Of a stretch of DNA of 64,000 bases, positions 53,696 to 63,224 are shown one piece after another (positions within the stretch are counted from its first letter, which is position 1; each line of letters opens with the position of its first letter). Origin of the DNA: Neobacillus sp. PS3-12 (GTDB lineage Bacteria; Bacillota; Bacilli; Bacillales; Cytobacillaceae); assembly GCF_030915385.1 (NCBI RefSeq), contig NZ_CP133268.1, positions 2,161,430-2,225,429 of the forward strand. The letters are read 5' to 3'. Below the pieces are notes generated by a model that ran no database searches, was not told where the DNA came from, and saw only the letters and a program-made list of their open reading frames with translations. Position numbers and translations under genes: made by a program.

Positions 53696-53754
53696 TAGCC
53701 ACCACCCTTATTGTTTCGTCTAACCTGACTGACCAGTTATTGAAATTTTGATAA

Positions 53755-53766
53755 CCAGACGGTCTG
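53755..53766. promoter_or_regulatory. Candidate operator of the GntR-LacI regulator
   Basis: CCAGACGGTCTG contains the perfect palindrome CAGAC-G-GTCTG, 60 bp upstream of the regulator start. A related site lies at 53839. Confidence 0.6.
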
Positions 53767-53838
53767 ATTTACTTATAATTTATAATTTTCTTAAAATATT
53801 GTCAATATATTTTGCCAAATTATTCTTGTTTGTCCAAA

Positions 53839-53851
53839 TCTGACGGTCTGG
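53839..53851. promoter_or_regulatory. Second candidate operator, inverted relative to the first
   Basis: TCTGACGGTCTGG, continued by TTTTT, mirrors the AACCAGACGGTCTGA region 84 bp away. Spacing of about eight helical turns would allow looping. Confidence 0.5.
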
Positions 53852-53874
53852 TTTTTCCCAAGAATGCTTTTAAA

Positions 53875-53905
53875 TTAAAAAAAGGGACGGTAGCCCATCC
53901 CTTTG
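53875..53905 (-). terminator. Terminator of the Nudix gene and beta-mannoside operon
   Basis: On the minus strand AAAGGGATGG pairs with CCGTCCCTTT around a short loop, followed by TTTTAAT. Confidence 0.8.
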
Positions 53906-53920
53906 TCATTTACCATTCAA

Positions 53921-54448
53921 TTATTTTTCCAATGCCATGTACCTTAAAATTGCCGCCATACCACCGCCATGCTGAAATTCCCCTGAAGAGATCATTTTTT
54001 TGAGCTGATCCCATTCTACTCTATGAACTTCAATTTGCTCACTGCTTTCCAGTGATTGCACCGATTTTACTAAATCCATAGCTAAAAACAAATAAATTTC
54101 CTCATTTGTAGAGCCTGGTGAAGGATAAAAGCTCCCTAGTGAGGTCCACGAATTGGCCTTATAACCGGTTTCTTCTTCGAGCTCACGCTTTGCCGTCTCC
54201 AAAGGCTCACCATCCTCAGGATCAATCATGCCCGCCGGTAATTCCCATTGCCAGCTTTTTATGGCATGGCGATATTGCTGTAAACAAAGGACCTGTCTGT
54301 CTTCGGTCAATGCTAATACACAAACACCTTTTGCAAAGTCAATAAAAGCAAATGTCTTTTCTTCCTTATTTGGCAGAATGACTTCATCTTTGATAATGGT
54401 ATAGCGGTCGAATTTATGAGTAGCACTCTTCTTCACTTTCCAAGCCAT
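53921..54448 (-). CDS. Nudix hydrolase, ADP-ribose pyrophosphatase-like
   Basis: A 175-residue Nudix protein. The Nudix helix AKRELEEETGY follows AGMIDPEDGEP, and SPGSTNEEIYLFLA matches ADP-ribose pyrophosphatases of the NudF type. It would cleave ADP-ribose or ADP-sugars to AMP and sugar phosphate. It is 48 bp after manA on the same strand and the last gene before a terminator, so cotranscription with the mannoside genes is possible but not required. Confidence 0.87.
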   Translation of the reverse strand: MAWKVKKSATHKFDRYTIIKDEVILPNKEEKTFAFIDFAKGVCVLALTEDRQVLCLQQYRHAIKSWQWELPAGMIDPEDGEPLETAKRELEEETGYKANSWTSLGSFYPSPGSTNEEIYLFLAMDLVKSVQSLESSEQIEVHRVEWDQLKKMISSGEFQHGGGMAAILRYMALEK

Positions 54449-54496
54449 AACGATCTCCCATCCAATTTAATCAAACGTTTGATTAATAGATTCTGA

Positions 54497-55441
54497 CTAT
54501 GTATGTGACACGATCACATCACAGTTCCCCTCAATTTCAAAATTCCCAAACCCATAAGGAATAATGAGATGGTTGCCTTTCTCCAGCTTATACTGCTCTC
54601 CATTATGAGCAACCTTGCCCTTCCCCTTAAGAACACTAAGAAGCAGGTATTGATCATCAAATGAGAAATTTGCCTTTCCATTGATCTCCCACTTATAAAC
54701 CGTGAAAAACTCCTCATCTACAAAAGTAATCACATTGACCCCTTCCCGTTGTTGAACCTTTGGACTCACATGGTAATCCTGATGAGGAACGGTCGTCACA
54801 TCAATGGCTTTTTCTAGATGCAGCTCCCGTAGGTTTCCTTCGGCATCCTTGCGGTCATAGTCATACACCCGATAAGTAGTATCCGAGCTTTGCTGCGTTT
54901 CCAAAACCAATGTCCCTTCACATAAAGCATGAATCGTCCCGCTAGGTACATAGAAAAAATCACCTGGCTTAATTTTTACACGGCGAAGCAGCTCATTCCA
55001 TTTTCCGTTTTGAATTTGCTCGATGAGTTCCTCTTTTGTTCCGGCATTGTGACCGAAAATCATGTCTGCATCTTCTTTACAGTCAATAATATACCAGCAT
55101 TCTGTCTTTCCTAATTCACCGTTTTCATGGACCAGGGCATAAGCGTCATCTGGATGAACCTGTACCGATAGATCCATATTCGCATCTAAGATTTTGGTTA
55201 ATAGTGGAAAAACCTTTTCCTTCGGATTTCCAAAAACCTCTGGATGCTCGCTCCACAATTTATCCAAAGTCACCCCGGCAAATGGGCCGTTTTCAATCAC
55301 TGACGGTCCATTTGAGTGTGCTGAAATCGCCCAGCATTCACCCGTTTGTTCGGATGTAATTTCATATCCAAACTCTTTTTCCAGAGTGGTCCCACCCCAA
55401 ATTCTCTCTTTAAAAACTGGCTCTAAAAATAATGGTTGCAT
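54497..55441 (-). CDS. manA: Mannose-6-phosphate isomerase, class I
   Basis: A 314-residue cupin-type isomerase converting mannose 6-phosphate to fructose 6-phosphate. Zinc ligands lie in LSVQVHPDDAYA, KTECWYII and SGTIHALCEGTLVLE. Length is that of the short Gram-positive ManA/GmuF type. ATG 55441 is preferred because the GTG at 55450 lies within GGGAGGTG. It ends the mannoside pathway by bringing mannose into glycolysis, 26 bp after the ROK kinase. Confidence 0.95.
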   Translation of the reverse strand: MQPLFLEPVFKERIWGGTTLEKEFGYEITSEQTGECWAISAHSNGPSVIENGPFAGVTLDKLWSEHPEVFGNPKEKVFPLLTKILDANMDLSVQVHPDDAYALVHENGELGKTECWYIIDCKEDADMIFGHNAGTKEELIEQIQNGKWNELLRRVKIKPGDFFYVPSGTIHALCEGTLVLETQQSSDTTYRVYDYDRKDAEGNLRELHLEKAIDVTTVPHQDYHVSPKVQQREGVNVITFVDEEFFTVYKWEINGKANFSFDDQYLLLSVLKGKGKVAHNGEQYKLEKGNHLIIPYGFGNFEIEGNCDVIVSHT

Positions 55442-55467
55442 GGTTGGCACCTCCCGCTGTTTCTATA

Positions 55468-56331
55468 TTAATATTCTTTAAGAGTCCGGTTTGCAAGGAT
55501 TAGAGCCCCAGTTATTCCGGCAGCATCTCCCAAACCAGGGCTAACAATATACTCAGAGAGTTTTGGTAAAGAAACATATTGTTGCATCAATACATTCAAA
55601 TACTTATAAATAGAAGTAAAGACCTTTTGTTGGTGTGGAACCCCTCCGCCGAGGATAATTTTTTTAGGAGAAAGGATTAAGATATACTGCATAAGGGCTT
55701 GAGCAATATAATATCCTTCCAAATCCCAAACTTCTTCTTTGTTAACCAGGTTTTCTCCCTTTTCTCCCCAGCGGTCTTCAATGGCAGGACCCGAGGCCAG
55801 ACCTTCTAAACAATCATGATGATACGGGCACTTTCCCTGATATGGATCATTCGGGTGCCTTCTAACGAGAATATGTCCCATTTCAGGATGGGAAAGCCCC
55901 TGTAAAAGCTTGCCTTGGATCATGGCCCCTGCCCCAATTCCCGTTCCTACTGTGATGTACAAGCAACTGTCCAAGCCTTTAGCAGCACCAAGGGCAGCCT
56001 CTCCCAGTGCAGCTACATTTACATCCGTATGAAAACCCATCGGAATCGAAAAAGCATCCTTTAATGAGTGTACAAGAGGAAAATCCCTCCATCCGTGTTT
56101 TGGCGTTGAAGTAATATTTCCATATGTCGGGCTTTCCTGATTTATATCAATAGGTCCAAAGGAACCGATTCCCATTGCTTTTATATCATATTGTTTAAAA
56201 AATGCGATCACCTGTTGAATTGTTTCCTCAGGTAAGGTTGTGGGAATCCTGATTTGATCAATGATCGTACCAAACTCATCACCAACTGCACAAACAAACT
56301 TCGTCCCACCTGCTTCAATTCCACCTAACAT
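55468..56331 (-). CDS. ROK-family fructokinase/mannokinase
   Basis: A 287-residue ROK kinase with IEAGGTKFVCAVG, GIGSFGPIDI, YITVGTGIGAGAM and the zinc motif CPYHHDCLEG after HPEMGH. It closely resembles GmuE/ScrK-type fructokinases, which also accept mannose. In this operon it probably phosphorylates mannose released by the beta-mannosidase, feeding manA. It is intact, unlike the related ROK at 46180. Confidence 0.88.
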   Translation of the reverse strand: MLGGIEAGGTKFVCAVGDEFGTIIDQIRIPTTLPEETIQQVIAFFKQYDIKAMGIGSFGPIDINQESPTYGNITSTPKHGWRDFPLVHSLKDAFSIPMGFHTDVNVAALGEAALGAAKGLDSCLYITVGTGIGAGAMIQGKLLQGLSHPEMGHILVRRHPNDPYQGKCPYHHDCLEGLASGPAIEDRWGEKGENLVNKEEVWDLEGYYIAQALMQYILILSPKKIILGGGVPHQQKVFTSIYKYLNVLMQQYVSLPKLSEYIVSPGLGDAAGITGALILANRTLKEY

Positions 56332-56354
56332 CTTTTCCTACCTCCAATTCATAA

Positions 56355-57578
56355 TCAAATGATCTTTGACTGATATCCATGCTTTGGTTTTTTCCAAATA
56401 AAATACAAAGAAGGAATCATAACAAGATAAACGAGCGGAAAAATACTAAATGAAACGGGCAATAACCGCTCAAGATCAAAGTATTGCCTCATCGCCAAAA
56501 ACATCGCCACCCCAAGGATTCGGCCAATTCCAAGCGGAATCTCTCTAATAATAATATAATCCAGCCGTTTTTCTTTATATTCTGGATCCTTTTCAATCGA
56601 TGCATAAATCATAGCATTCATTGAAGTAGAAATCATATTCATTGAAACTGGCTGGATAATCGCAAAAAGCACCAATGTTACGATCATTGGGAAAGCAGAG
56701 ATGAATACGGATCCTAATAGAATGCCAACAGCTCCAATCGCAAATATACGGATGCGATAATCTGGACCTGAATATTTGGCCAATGCGTAGAATGCCAGCA
56801 GGGAGATAATTTCTGCTGCTGTATTAAAGACGCCTAAACTGAACTCCCCGCCTGCCACTTTAAATGTCATCATCGTAATTAAAAAGGTCGTATACACTCC
56901 TGATACAATACCATCTGCGAACATGACTTTATACATTTTTCTCCATTCAGCAGACGGATGTTTGACAACTTCCCAAAAATAGCTTTTGGATGCAACAGGC
57001 TTTACTTTTACCTTTAAAGAAACAATAAAGGCTAAGATAAAAAATACACAGGTGGCAATAAAAACTACATAGTAGCCTATCATACCATCCAATTGGGAGA
57101 TGATGATTCCAGATAGAAGCGGCGCTACCATTCCCCCAACCGTAAACAGAATACCTTGAACATATAAAAACTGATCCCGCTTATCATTGGTTGTTAAATC
57201 CAATACAGCCATATGCATTCCGACATAATAGAGGCTCATGGCCAACCCATTCACAACCCCTAACAGAAAAATATGCTCATTTAGGCTTTGATGAAAAATA
57301 AGCATGATCAGGTAGGTGATTAAGTAACAAACAAATCCTAAACGCATCGTAATCAATGGGCTTGTTTTCCTGGCTACCCACGCACAAATTCCGAAAAAAA
57401 TAATGATCGAAAGTGACCAATACATACTAAAGTACGCCAGCAGGGAATAGGTTTTATCTAACTTCCATAAAAAGACACTTTGAAACACACCAGATAAATT
57501 CCCCCCAAATGAAAAAAGGGCATTCATCATTAAATAAAACTTTAACTCTGAAGAAAAAGACTTAAAAATAGAGTACAT
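56355..57578 (-). CDS. MFS transporter, probably for mannosides
   Basis: A 407-residue major facilitator protein with about twelve helices, opening with SELKFYLMMNALFSFGGNLSG. The loop motif after helix 2 is weak (RKTSPLITMRLG). Some segments (YVGMHMAVLDLTTNDKRDQFLYV) resemble uncharacterised Bacillus transporters. It is the only transporter in the mannoside operon, so uptake of mannobiose or mannose is inferred from position. Family-level call only. Confidence 0.75.
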   Translation of the reverse strand: MYSIFKSFSSELKFYLMMNALFSFGGNLSGVFQSVFLWKLDKTYSLLAYFSMYWSLSIIIFFGICAWVARKTSPLITMRLGFVCYLITYLIMLIFHQSLNEHIFLLGVVNGLAMSLYYVGMHMAVLDLTTNDKRDQFLYVQGILFTVGGMVAPLLSGIIISQLDGMIGYYVVFIATCVFFILAFIVSLKVKVKPVASKSYFWEVVKHPSAEWRKMYKVMFADGIVSGVYTTFLITMMTFKVAGGEFSLGVFNTAAEIISLLAFYALAKYSGPDYRIRIFAIGAVGILLGSVFISAFPMIVTLVLFAIIQPVSMNMISTSMNAMIYASIEKDPEYKEKRLDYIIIREIPLGIGRILGVAMFLAMRQYFDLERLLPVSFSIFPLVYLVMIPSLYFIWKKPKHGYQSKII

Positions 57579-57647
57579 CTATTTATTCTCCCTTTATGAA
57601 AGGTTCCGCCATTACTCGGCAAAGGCGCTCATGGATCCTTTGCCGTT

Positions 57648-58640
57648 TTAGTGATTCAGAATCCCCTTTGAAACCCCAAGACGCGGATAGTCAGCCATTG
57701 TCTCAGGAAGCTCACCCAGTAAAAAGCGATGTGAGATTAATGATTGAACATCTACCACATGTTTTGCAATTAAAGAAATGGCCTCTTCATGCGTATATGG
57801 GTTAATAAACGATCCTTTGATCGAAAGTTCTTTTGAAAAAATCTCAAATGGCGAAACGGAAATGACGGTTTCTGGGGAAGCGACTCCGAAAAGAAGCACT
57901 TGTCCTCCTTTTGCAGCTGATTTCACTGCCAATTCCATACTTTCCTTCCGTCCCACACATTCAATAACGACATCTGCTTCCAATTCGGAACTGTTCAGCA
58001 AATGCACCACTTCATCAGCACCTAACCGCTCAAGAAGCTCTTTCTTATGCTCAGCCGGTTCAATAACCGTAATCGACTTAACATTCTGATGTTTGACCAA
58101 TTGTAAAAACAACTGGCCGATAAAGCCGCCGCCAATGATGAGCACATGACTCAATGCGTTCAACTGAAGTTTTTTAAACCCATGTAACACACAGCCCAAT
58201 GGTTCAACAAGCGCCGCCTCTTCAAAACTCATTTCATCCGGGATCTGATAGCAATTTGATTCTGGTGCCGAACAATACTCACCCATCCCTCCATCTCTTG
58301 TTACTCCGACGGCTTGAAGGTTTACACATAAATGGGCTTGATTATTTCGGCAGTACTTGCATGTTCCGCAATAAATATTCGGATCGATCGATACCCGATC
58401 CCCCGTTTGCAGACCAGATACCACCGAACCTACTTCCACGACCTCACCCGCTAGCTCATGACCAAGAACGATCGGGGGATGAACATCCGCAGAACCCGGA
58501 TGGCCATGATAAATATGTTGATCCGTCCCGCAAATCCCACAGCTTTTTACTTTCACAACCACTTCAAATGGTCCTGGTACTGGTTTTTTCCAATCCAACA
58601 CATCCATTTGTTTTGTTCCTTGCAACACCGCTGCTTTCAT
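57648..58640 (-). CDS. Zinc-dependent medium-chain alcohol/polyol dehydrogenase
   Basis: A 330-residue MDR enzyme. The catalytic-zinc region is CGICGTDQHIYHG with GHELAGEVVEVG; the structural zinc loop is CGTCKYCRNNQAHLC; the Rossmann segment is HVLIIGGGFIGQLFLQL. It resembles sorbitol/threonine dehydrogenases. Its ATG follows the beta-mannosidase stop without a gap. It could oxidise a polyol or sugar acid derived from mannosides; the substrate is unknown. A CGGCAAAGG/CCTTTGCCG hairpin without T run follows at 57617-57646. Confidence 0.85.
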   Translation of the reverse strand: MKAAVLQGTKQMDVLDWKKPVPGPFEVVVKVKSCGICGTDQHIYHGHPGSADVHPPIVLGHELAGEVVEVGSVVSGLQTGDRVSIDPNIYCGTCKYCRNNQAHLCVNLQAVGVTRDGGMGEYCSAPESNCYQIPDEMSFEEAALVEPLGCVLHGFKKLQLNALSHVLIIGGGFIGQLFLQLVKHQNVKSITVIEPAEHKKELLERLGADEVVHLLNSSELEADVVIECVGRKESMELAVKSAAKGGQVLLFGVASPETVISVSPFEIFSKELSIKGSFINPYTHEEAISLIAKHVVDVQSLISHRFLLGELPETMADYPRLGVSKGILNH

Positions 58641-61136
58641 TTAAATCATCCCTTCACTATTGATCGCCTTGATTCTTAACGTCTCCCAAGGAATCTCTTT
58701 TCCTTGTGCCTGCTCAACCTTAATCACTTTCGTCTCATTCGCCAATAAATCAAAGAAATTGTCTTCGAAAATCAGCTGCTCCATATCGATTTCAATCGTG
58801 ACCATGCGCGCTAGGGACTTCGTCAAGATGGTGATTTCATTCTCCCTCACATCAACCTTTAACTCCGCTTTTTCCAATCTCAAGTCCTTTTGGTCGCGGA
58901 AATAATAGATATTTTCAAAGGTTTTGGAACGGAGCACCATAACCGCCTCTTCAGGTTCCAAACCCGAGAGTGCTTCCTCTTCCAAAACGAAACCGATTTG
59001 GCTTGAAGCATTCGCCTCAATCACTACGGACCACTCTTTTGAAAAAACTTGCCGCCCATAAAAATCGTAAACTGCTAATTCAATCTCATCCTGATACGAC
59101 TCTAAGCTGTCGTTCACAACCCAGACGTTAAGAGCTTCTCCTGGCTCATGATCAATCGACAGCAGAATCGGACTGTAAAATTTCCGAGCATAATGATAGG
59201 CAGCCTTTGGCAGTAAATAGTAGTCAATCACAGACCAGCTCGTTCCGGGCCAGCAATCATTTAACTGCCAAAATAACGCACCGCTTGTGTGTGGCTTATT
59301 GCGGCGGTAATGCTCAATTCCATATTTCAACCCTTCTGCTTGGGTGAGCATCGAAAAAGAAATATATTCTTCGAGATTAGTAGGAACCCCCGTGCACCCT
59401 TCCATTAACAAAATACCTTTTGGATGATGAATATCCTTGTTCCGATATGCCATCTCTTCACTTCCCCAGAAGAATTGATCCTTGGGAATATTCCGCTCCA
59501 ATGTATAGCGGTTGGAGGAGGCATGCATGCCAAATTCACTCGCAAAAAGCGTTGTATCTTTTTTGAAATTTTTAAACGAAAGTCCTTCGACACTGTAATT
59601 GACCCGCTGAGTTTCCCCAAACATGCGTGGTTCCATATTTCCATGCCACACCTGCCAGTTATGGGAATCACCCTGTTCCCTAGAGTTATGGTCATTGCCG
59701 CCGAATGGGGAACTTGGCCAAAAGAGCCGTGTCGGGTCAAGCTCCGCCAAGAGTTCCGGCATTAATTCATGATAAATTTTTTCGCCATAAAACGGATGAG
59801 GAATTTCCCCTGAAGCGGACAAAGCCTCATACAACCAATCATTTTCATTGTTTCCGCACCAAATCGCCAAGCAAGGATGATTGCGCAAGCGTTTCACCAC
59901 ATGGACAATTTCTTCACGGACATTATTCATGAAGTTCTTATTGTAATCAGGATAAAGGGCGCAAGCGAACATAAAATCCTGCCAGACCAAAATTCCAAGC
60001 CGATCACATTCCTCATAAAACACATCTTTTTCATAGATACCGCCGCCCCACACACGGAGCATATTCATATTCGCATCCTTTGCCATCCTGATCAGATGCT
60101 TATACCGAGCATCAGGAACCGCCCCGATGAAGCTATCAATTGGAATCCAATTAGCCCCTTTGGCAAATATCTTTTCGCCGTTTAAGACAAAAGTAAAGCT
60201 GTAGTTACCTTCTTCGTCTTTCTGCTGCACTTCAATCGTACGAAGCCCGAAACTTTGCATTTTTTGATCAATTCTTTCGCCATCCACATATAATTCAATT
60301 TTTAACTGATACAGATTCGGCGTTCCGAGATCGTGGGTCCACCATAGCTTTGGATCGGCTACTTCCAATTGCACTTTAGCTTTACTGCCTTCCACCTTCA
60401 CCGACCCAGAAAAATTTTCATCTCCATACGTAAGGTTTGCTTCAATGGTATATTCTTTTCCTTTCGCAAAGGAATCGATTTTCACGTCAATTTCTACACA
60501 TGCTGAATCGGGTGTCATCGACGTGGTTCTGGCAAAAACATGATCGATTTTTGCAAAAGTCCTTTTCTCTAAATGGACATCCTTCCAAATCCCCGCAGCA
60601 ACTAAACGAGGACCCCAATCCCAGCCATAATGGCTTTGTGCCTTCCTCGTCCAAATTCTTTTTTTGCTAAAACCGGACCAATAATACTGCACCTTGTCTT
60701 TCACATGGACATGGACAGGGTCAAATTTTACCGCTAAGATATTTTTCCCTGGCCTCAGTTCACGGGTTACATCAAATGGATGGCTGATAAACATATTCTC
60801 CGTTGAACCAAGCTCAATTCCATTTAGGTAAACCGTAGCGAAGGTATCCAGTCCTTCAAAAATCAACTCATAGCGATTTTCTTTCCCCACGTTTTCAACG
60901 AATTCAAATGTATTTCGATACCACCAAACCTTTTCTTCCACCCATTGGCATTTAAAATCGTTATGTCCATAAAAAGGATCGTCGATTAGCTTCCGTTGAA
61001 TGAGGGTGGAATGAACATCCCCAGGGACAGAAGCTGTCATCCAAAAATAATCAATATATTCAGGTGAAGCGACTTCAAGGTCACGAGCAGCACCAACATC
61101 GAAATGTCGTATTTTCCAGTTATCATTTAGTTTCAT
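58641..61136 (-). CDS. Beta-mannosidase, glycoside hydrolase family 2
   Basis: An 831-residue GH2 enzyme without signal peptide. Jelly-roll and immunoglobulin-like domains occupy about residues 1-320, the TIM barrel about 320-660. Acid/base Glu lies in WCGNNENDW (near 428) and nucleophile Glu in ASEFGMH (near 533). GWDWGPRLVAAGIW and RVWGGGIYE are typical of beta-mannosidases as opposed to beta-galactosidases. It releases mannose from the ends of manno-oligosaccharides inside the cell. ATG 61136 follows AGGAAGGTG; the upstream in-frame codons lie in a hairpin. Confidence 0.94.
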   Translation of the reverse strand: MKLNDNWKIRHFDVGAARDLEVASPEYIDYFWMTASVPGDVHSTLIQRKLIDDPFYGHNDFKCQWVEEKVWWYRNTFEFVENVGKENRYELIFEGLDTFATVYLNGIELGSTENMFISHPFDVTRELRPGKNILAVKFDPVHVHVKDKVQYYWSGFSKKRIWTRKAQSHYGWDWGPRLVAAGIWKDVHLEKRTFAKIDHVFARTTSMTPDSACVEIDVKIDSFAKGKEYTIEANLTYGDENFSGSVKVEGSKAKVQLEVADPKLWWTHDLGTPNLYQLKIELYVDGERIDQKMQSFGLRTIEVQQKDEEGNYSFTFVLNGEKIFAKGANWIPIDSFIGAVPDARYKHLIRMAKDANMNMLRVWGGGIYEKDVFYEECDRLGILVWQDFMFACALYPDYNKNFMNNVREEIVHVVKRLRNHPCLAIWCGNNENDWLYEALSASGEIPHPFYGEKIYHELMPELLAELDPTRLFWPSSPFGGNDHNSREQGDSHNWQVWHGNMEPRMFGETQRVNYSVEGLSFKNFKKDTTLFASEFGMHASSNRYTLERNIPKDQFFWGSEEMAYRNKDIHHPKGILLMEGCTGVPTNLEEYISFSMLTQAEGLKYGIEHYRRNKPHTSGALFWQLNDCWPGTSWSVIDYYLLPKAAYHYARKFYSPILLSIDHEPGEALNVWVVNDSLESYQDEIELAVYDFYGRQVFSKEWSVVIEANASSQIGFVLEEEALSGLEPEEAVMVLRSKTFENIYYFRDQKDLRLEKAELKVDVRENEITILTKSLARMVTIEIDMEQLIFEDNFFDLLANETKVIKVEQAQGKEIPWETLRIKAINSEGMI

Positions 61137-61165
61137 AGAAGTGGCACCTTCCTGTGCAGGCAAAT

Positions 61166-61201
61166 AACAGGCCAAAATCGAGAGAACAATTTTGGCCTGT
61201 T
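61166..61201 (-). terminator. Strong hairpin between GH130 and the beta-mannosidase gene
   Basis: AACAGGCCAAAAT and ATTTTGGCCTGTT form a perfect 13-bp stem with a 10-nt loop. It is followed by ATTTG only, so it may be a processing or stabilising element as much as a terminator. Confidence 0.65.
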
Positions 61202-61205
61202 AATC

Positions 61206-62270
61206 CTATTTGATATAGATCAGTGAAGCTAAGATTTCTTGCAGGCTTAATTCAGCACAAGCCATCGAGGTATCAGCGACACCGTAGAACATTTTCACCA
61301 CATCGCCTTCAACAATGGCACCGCATGAGAAGACGACATTCCCAAAGAACCCATCCACCTCATAAGGGGCTTTCGGCTCTAAAATCGGTTGATCGGTTCG
61401 GGCTAGTACCTTTGTTGGATCCTCTAAATCTAGCAAAACAGCTCCCATACAATAGCGGTCATCCTTTGATGCCCCGTGGTAAAGCTCAAGCCAGCCTTTT
61501 TCGGTTTTAATCGGCACAGCTCCGCCGCCCATACGACCGCTGTCCCACATTCCTTCGCGTAAGCCCAGTAAATATTTGTGATTTCCCCAGTGTAAAAGAT
61601 TGGTGGACTCTGAAATCCAAATTTCTGGTTGACCCACACTTTTTGGTACTGGACGATTCAATGCGTAATACTTTCCATTTATTTTTTCTGGAAAAATTAA
61701 CACATCTTTGTTTTCAGGTGCAAAAATCATGCCATGGTGCTCCGTTGTGACAAAATCCTTCGTAGAAACTAATGATTCACCCACACCCACAGGTGAGACC
61801 GCGCTAAAATAGATATAATAGATATCGTCGATCTTCGTGATCCTTGGATCCTCCACACCAAAAGTCTCTAATTCATTCGAAGGGTAAACAAATGGCTGAT
61901 CATCAATCGTAAAATGATGGCCATCTTTGCTTCTGGCAATTCGTAAGTAAGACAAAGATGTTAAGTACTTGAATCCTTGAGTTGATCCATTTTCACGAAT
62001 CACACGAGGATCGGAAAAATCATAGGTTGGATCGTCTAGATGAAATTCTAAAATCTCCAATTCTTTTGTTTTCGGATTATAAACCGGCGCTTTTACAATA
62101 GCAGGATCCTCACTAATCGGACGCTCCGCGACACGAAGCAGCATAATCGTTTCATCGAGATAGGTGGTTACGCCAGCATTAAAAGCACCAATGACCTCAA
62201 AATGATCATGGTACGGCTTTACACTTTCAGGAGTTACCAACGGGTTTTCTTCATATCTATATACATTCAT
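61206..62270 (-). CDS. Beta-1,4-mannooligosaccharide/mannosylglucose phosphorylase, GH130
   Basis: A 354-residue five-bladed propeller. GH130 segments are FNAGVTTYLDETIMLLRV, FGVEDPRITKIDDIYYIYFSA with the proton-donor Asp, FPEKINGKYYALNRP, MWDSGRMGGGAVPIKTEKGWL and the phosphate-site GASKDDRYCMGAVLLD. It cleaves beta-mannosides with phosphate to mannose 1-phosphate. It follows the DUF1861 gene by 15 bp. The substrate (mannobiose, Man-Glc or Man-GlcNAc) cannot be told from sequence alone. Confidence 0.92.
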   Translation of the reverse strand: MNVYRYEENPLVTPESVKPYHDHFEVIGAFNAGVTTYLDETIMLLRVAERPISEDPAIVKAPVYNPKTKELEILEFHLDDPTYDFSDPRVIRENGSTQGFKYLTSLSYLRIARSKDGHHFTIDDQPFVYPSNELETFGVEDPRITKIDDIYYIYFSAVSPVGVGESLVSTKDFVTTEHHGMIFAPENKDVLIFPEKINGKYYALNRPVPKSVGQPEIWISESTNLLHWGNHKYLLGLREGMWDSGRMGGGAVPIKTEKGWLELYHGASKDDRYCMGAVLLDLEDPTKVLARTDQPILEPKAPYEVDGFFGNVVFSCGAIVEGDVVKMFYGVADTSMACAELSLQEILASLIYIK

Positions 62271-62285
62271 TACTAACCTCTCCCT

Positions 62286-63224
62286 TTAACGCTCATATGG
62301 TAAAAACGGATCATCTATCACTATTTTTTGGGCTTCGGCATCACTAATACCTGCATATAAAACAGCCTTACCCTCATCAACGTTGCGAACTAAGCCTCCG
62401 CTGAAAACGACATCCACTAAATCTGGACGCTTAGCCGGCCCAGGCTGGAAATATTTTCGTGCACAAATTATTCGGATATCCGAAACTTCGGCTGTTTCGG
62501 GATCTAGCGCAAAAGCCATTGGATAATAGTGACGGTTTCCATCCTGATCGAAGGAGGCAATATGTCCTAAGACGCCCACAAGACCATTCGTTAACAAATG
62601 CGGTTCATTCGCTCCGCCCCATTCCTCATCCATAAATTGACCTGCTAATAACGGTGCATCATGGATGGCATCAATGGTTAGCTCATCTAATGAAGCGATT
62701 CGCGTCCAGCCAATTTTTCCACGGCCGCCTTTTTCCCCTTGAGGTCTCGTTAACACCCCAACGCTGCCATCTTTCAGCTCAATCAGGCGAAGGTCCTTCA
62801 TTCCGTCTGGCCCTTTGGAAAATTCCTTTAACTGGTTGATGGATGTGCCTTTGTAAAAAACTGTCCGCCAGCCAAGTGCCCCTTCCTTCGTTGGATGAGG
62901 GAAAGTTTGCACTCCCCCTAGAACAAGGTCGCCTGCTATTTTTGTAAAAAAAGGATCCTGCAATTCCAAAACAGGGCTATTCTCACGCGGAACCCACTCG
63001 CCATTTCTCTCAACAAAAAAGTAGACATGGGAATGTTCACTGTCCCTCAACTCTGTCCGCCCCGCAATCACAAGTTCACCTTCATCCTCAAAGGGTGCGG
63101 TAATATTGTAAACATCCTTGTCACCAATTCCAGTGAACACAATTTTTTCAGGATTCATCAGTTTAGCGGTCATTTCTTTTAAAAGCTCTCGACAGGTTTT
63201 GACATCGCCTTTTATTAAGGTCAT
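62286..63224 (-). CDS. DUF1861 protein in the mannoside operon
   Basis: A 312-residue protein of the DUF1861 family, a predicted beta-propeller related in fold to GH43/GH130 proteins. Family stretches are FTGIGDKDVYNITAPFEDEG, VIAGRTELRDSEHSHVYFF, LQDPFFTKIAGDLVLGGVQTF and EWGGANEPHLL. It overlaps the GH13 stop by four bases and precedes GH130 by 15 bp, so it is translationally coupled to sugar enzymes. No catalytic activity is established; a role on mannosides is inferred from position. Confidence 0.85.
   Translation of the reverse strand: MTLIKGDVKTCRELLKEMTAKLMNPEKIVFTGIGDKDVYNITAPFEDEGELVIAGRTELRDSEHSHVYFFVERNGEWVPRENSPVLELQDPFFTKIAGDLVLGGVQTFPHPTKEGALGWRTVFYKGTSINQLKEFSKGPDGMKDLRLIELKDGSVGVLTRPQGEKGGRGKIGWTRIASLDELTIDAIHDAPLLAGQFMDEEWGGANEPHLLTNGLVGVLGHIASFDQDGNRHYYPMAFALDPETAEVSDIRIICARKYFQPGPAKRPDLVDVVFSGGLVRNVDEGKAVLYAGISDAEAQKIVIDDPFLPYER

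Noticed and set aside
57648..58640. C-terminal truncation of the zinc dehydrogenase
   Set aside because: It is slightly short, but it ends in YPRLGVSKGILNH, near the usual family end, so no lesion is claimed.
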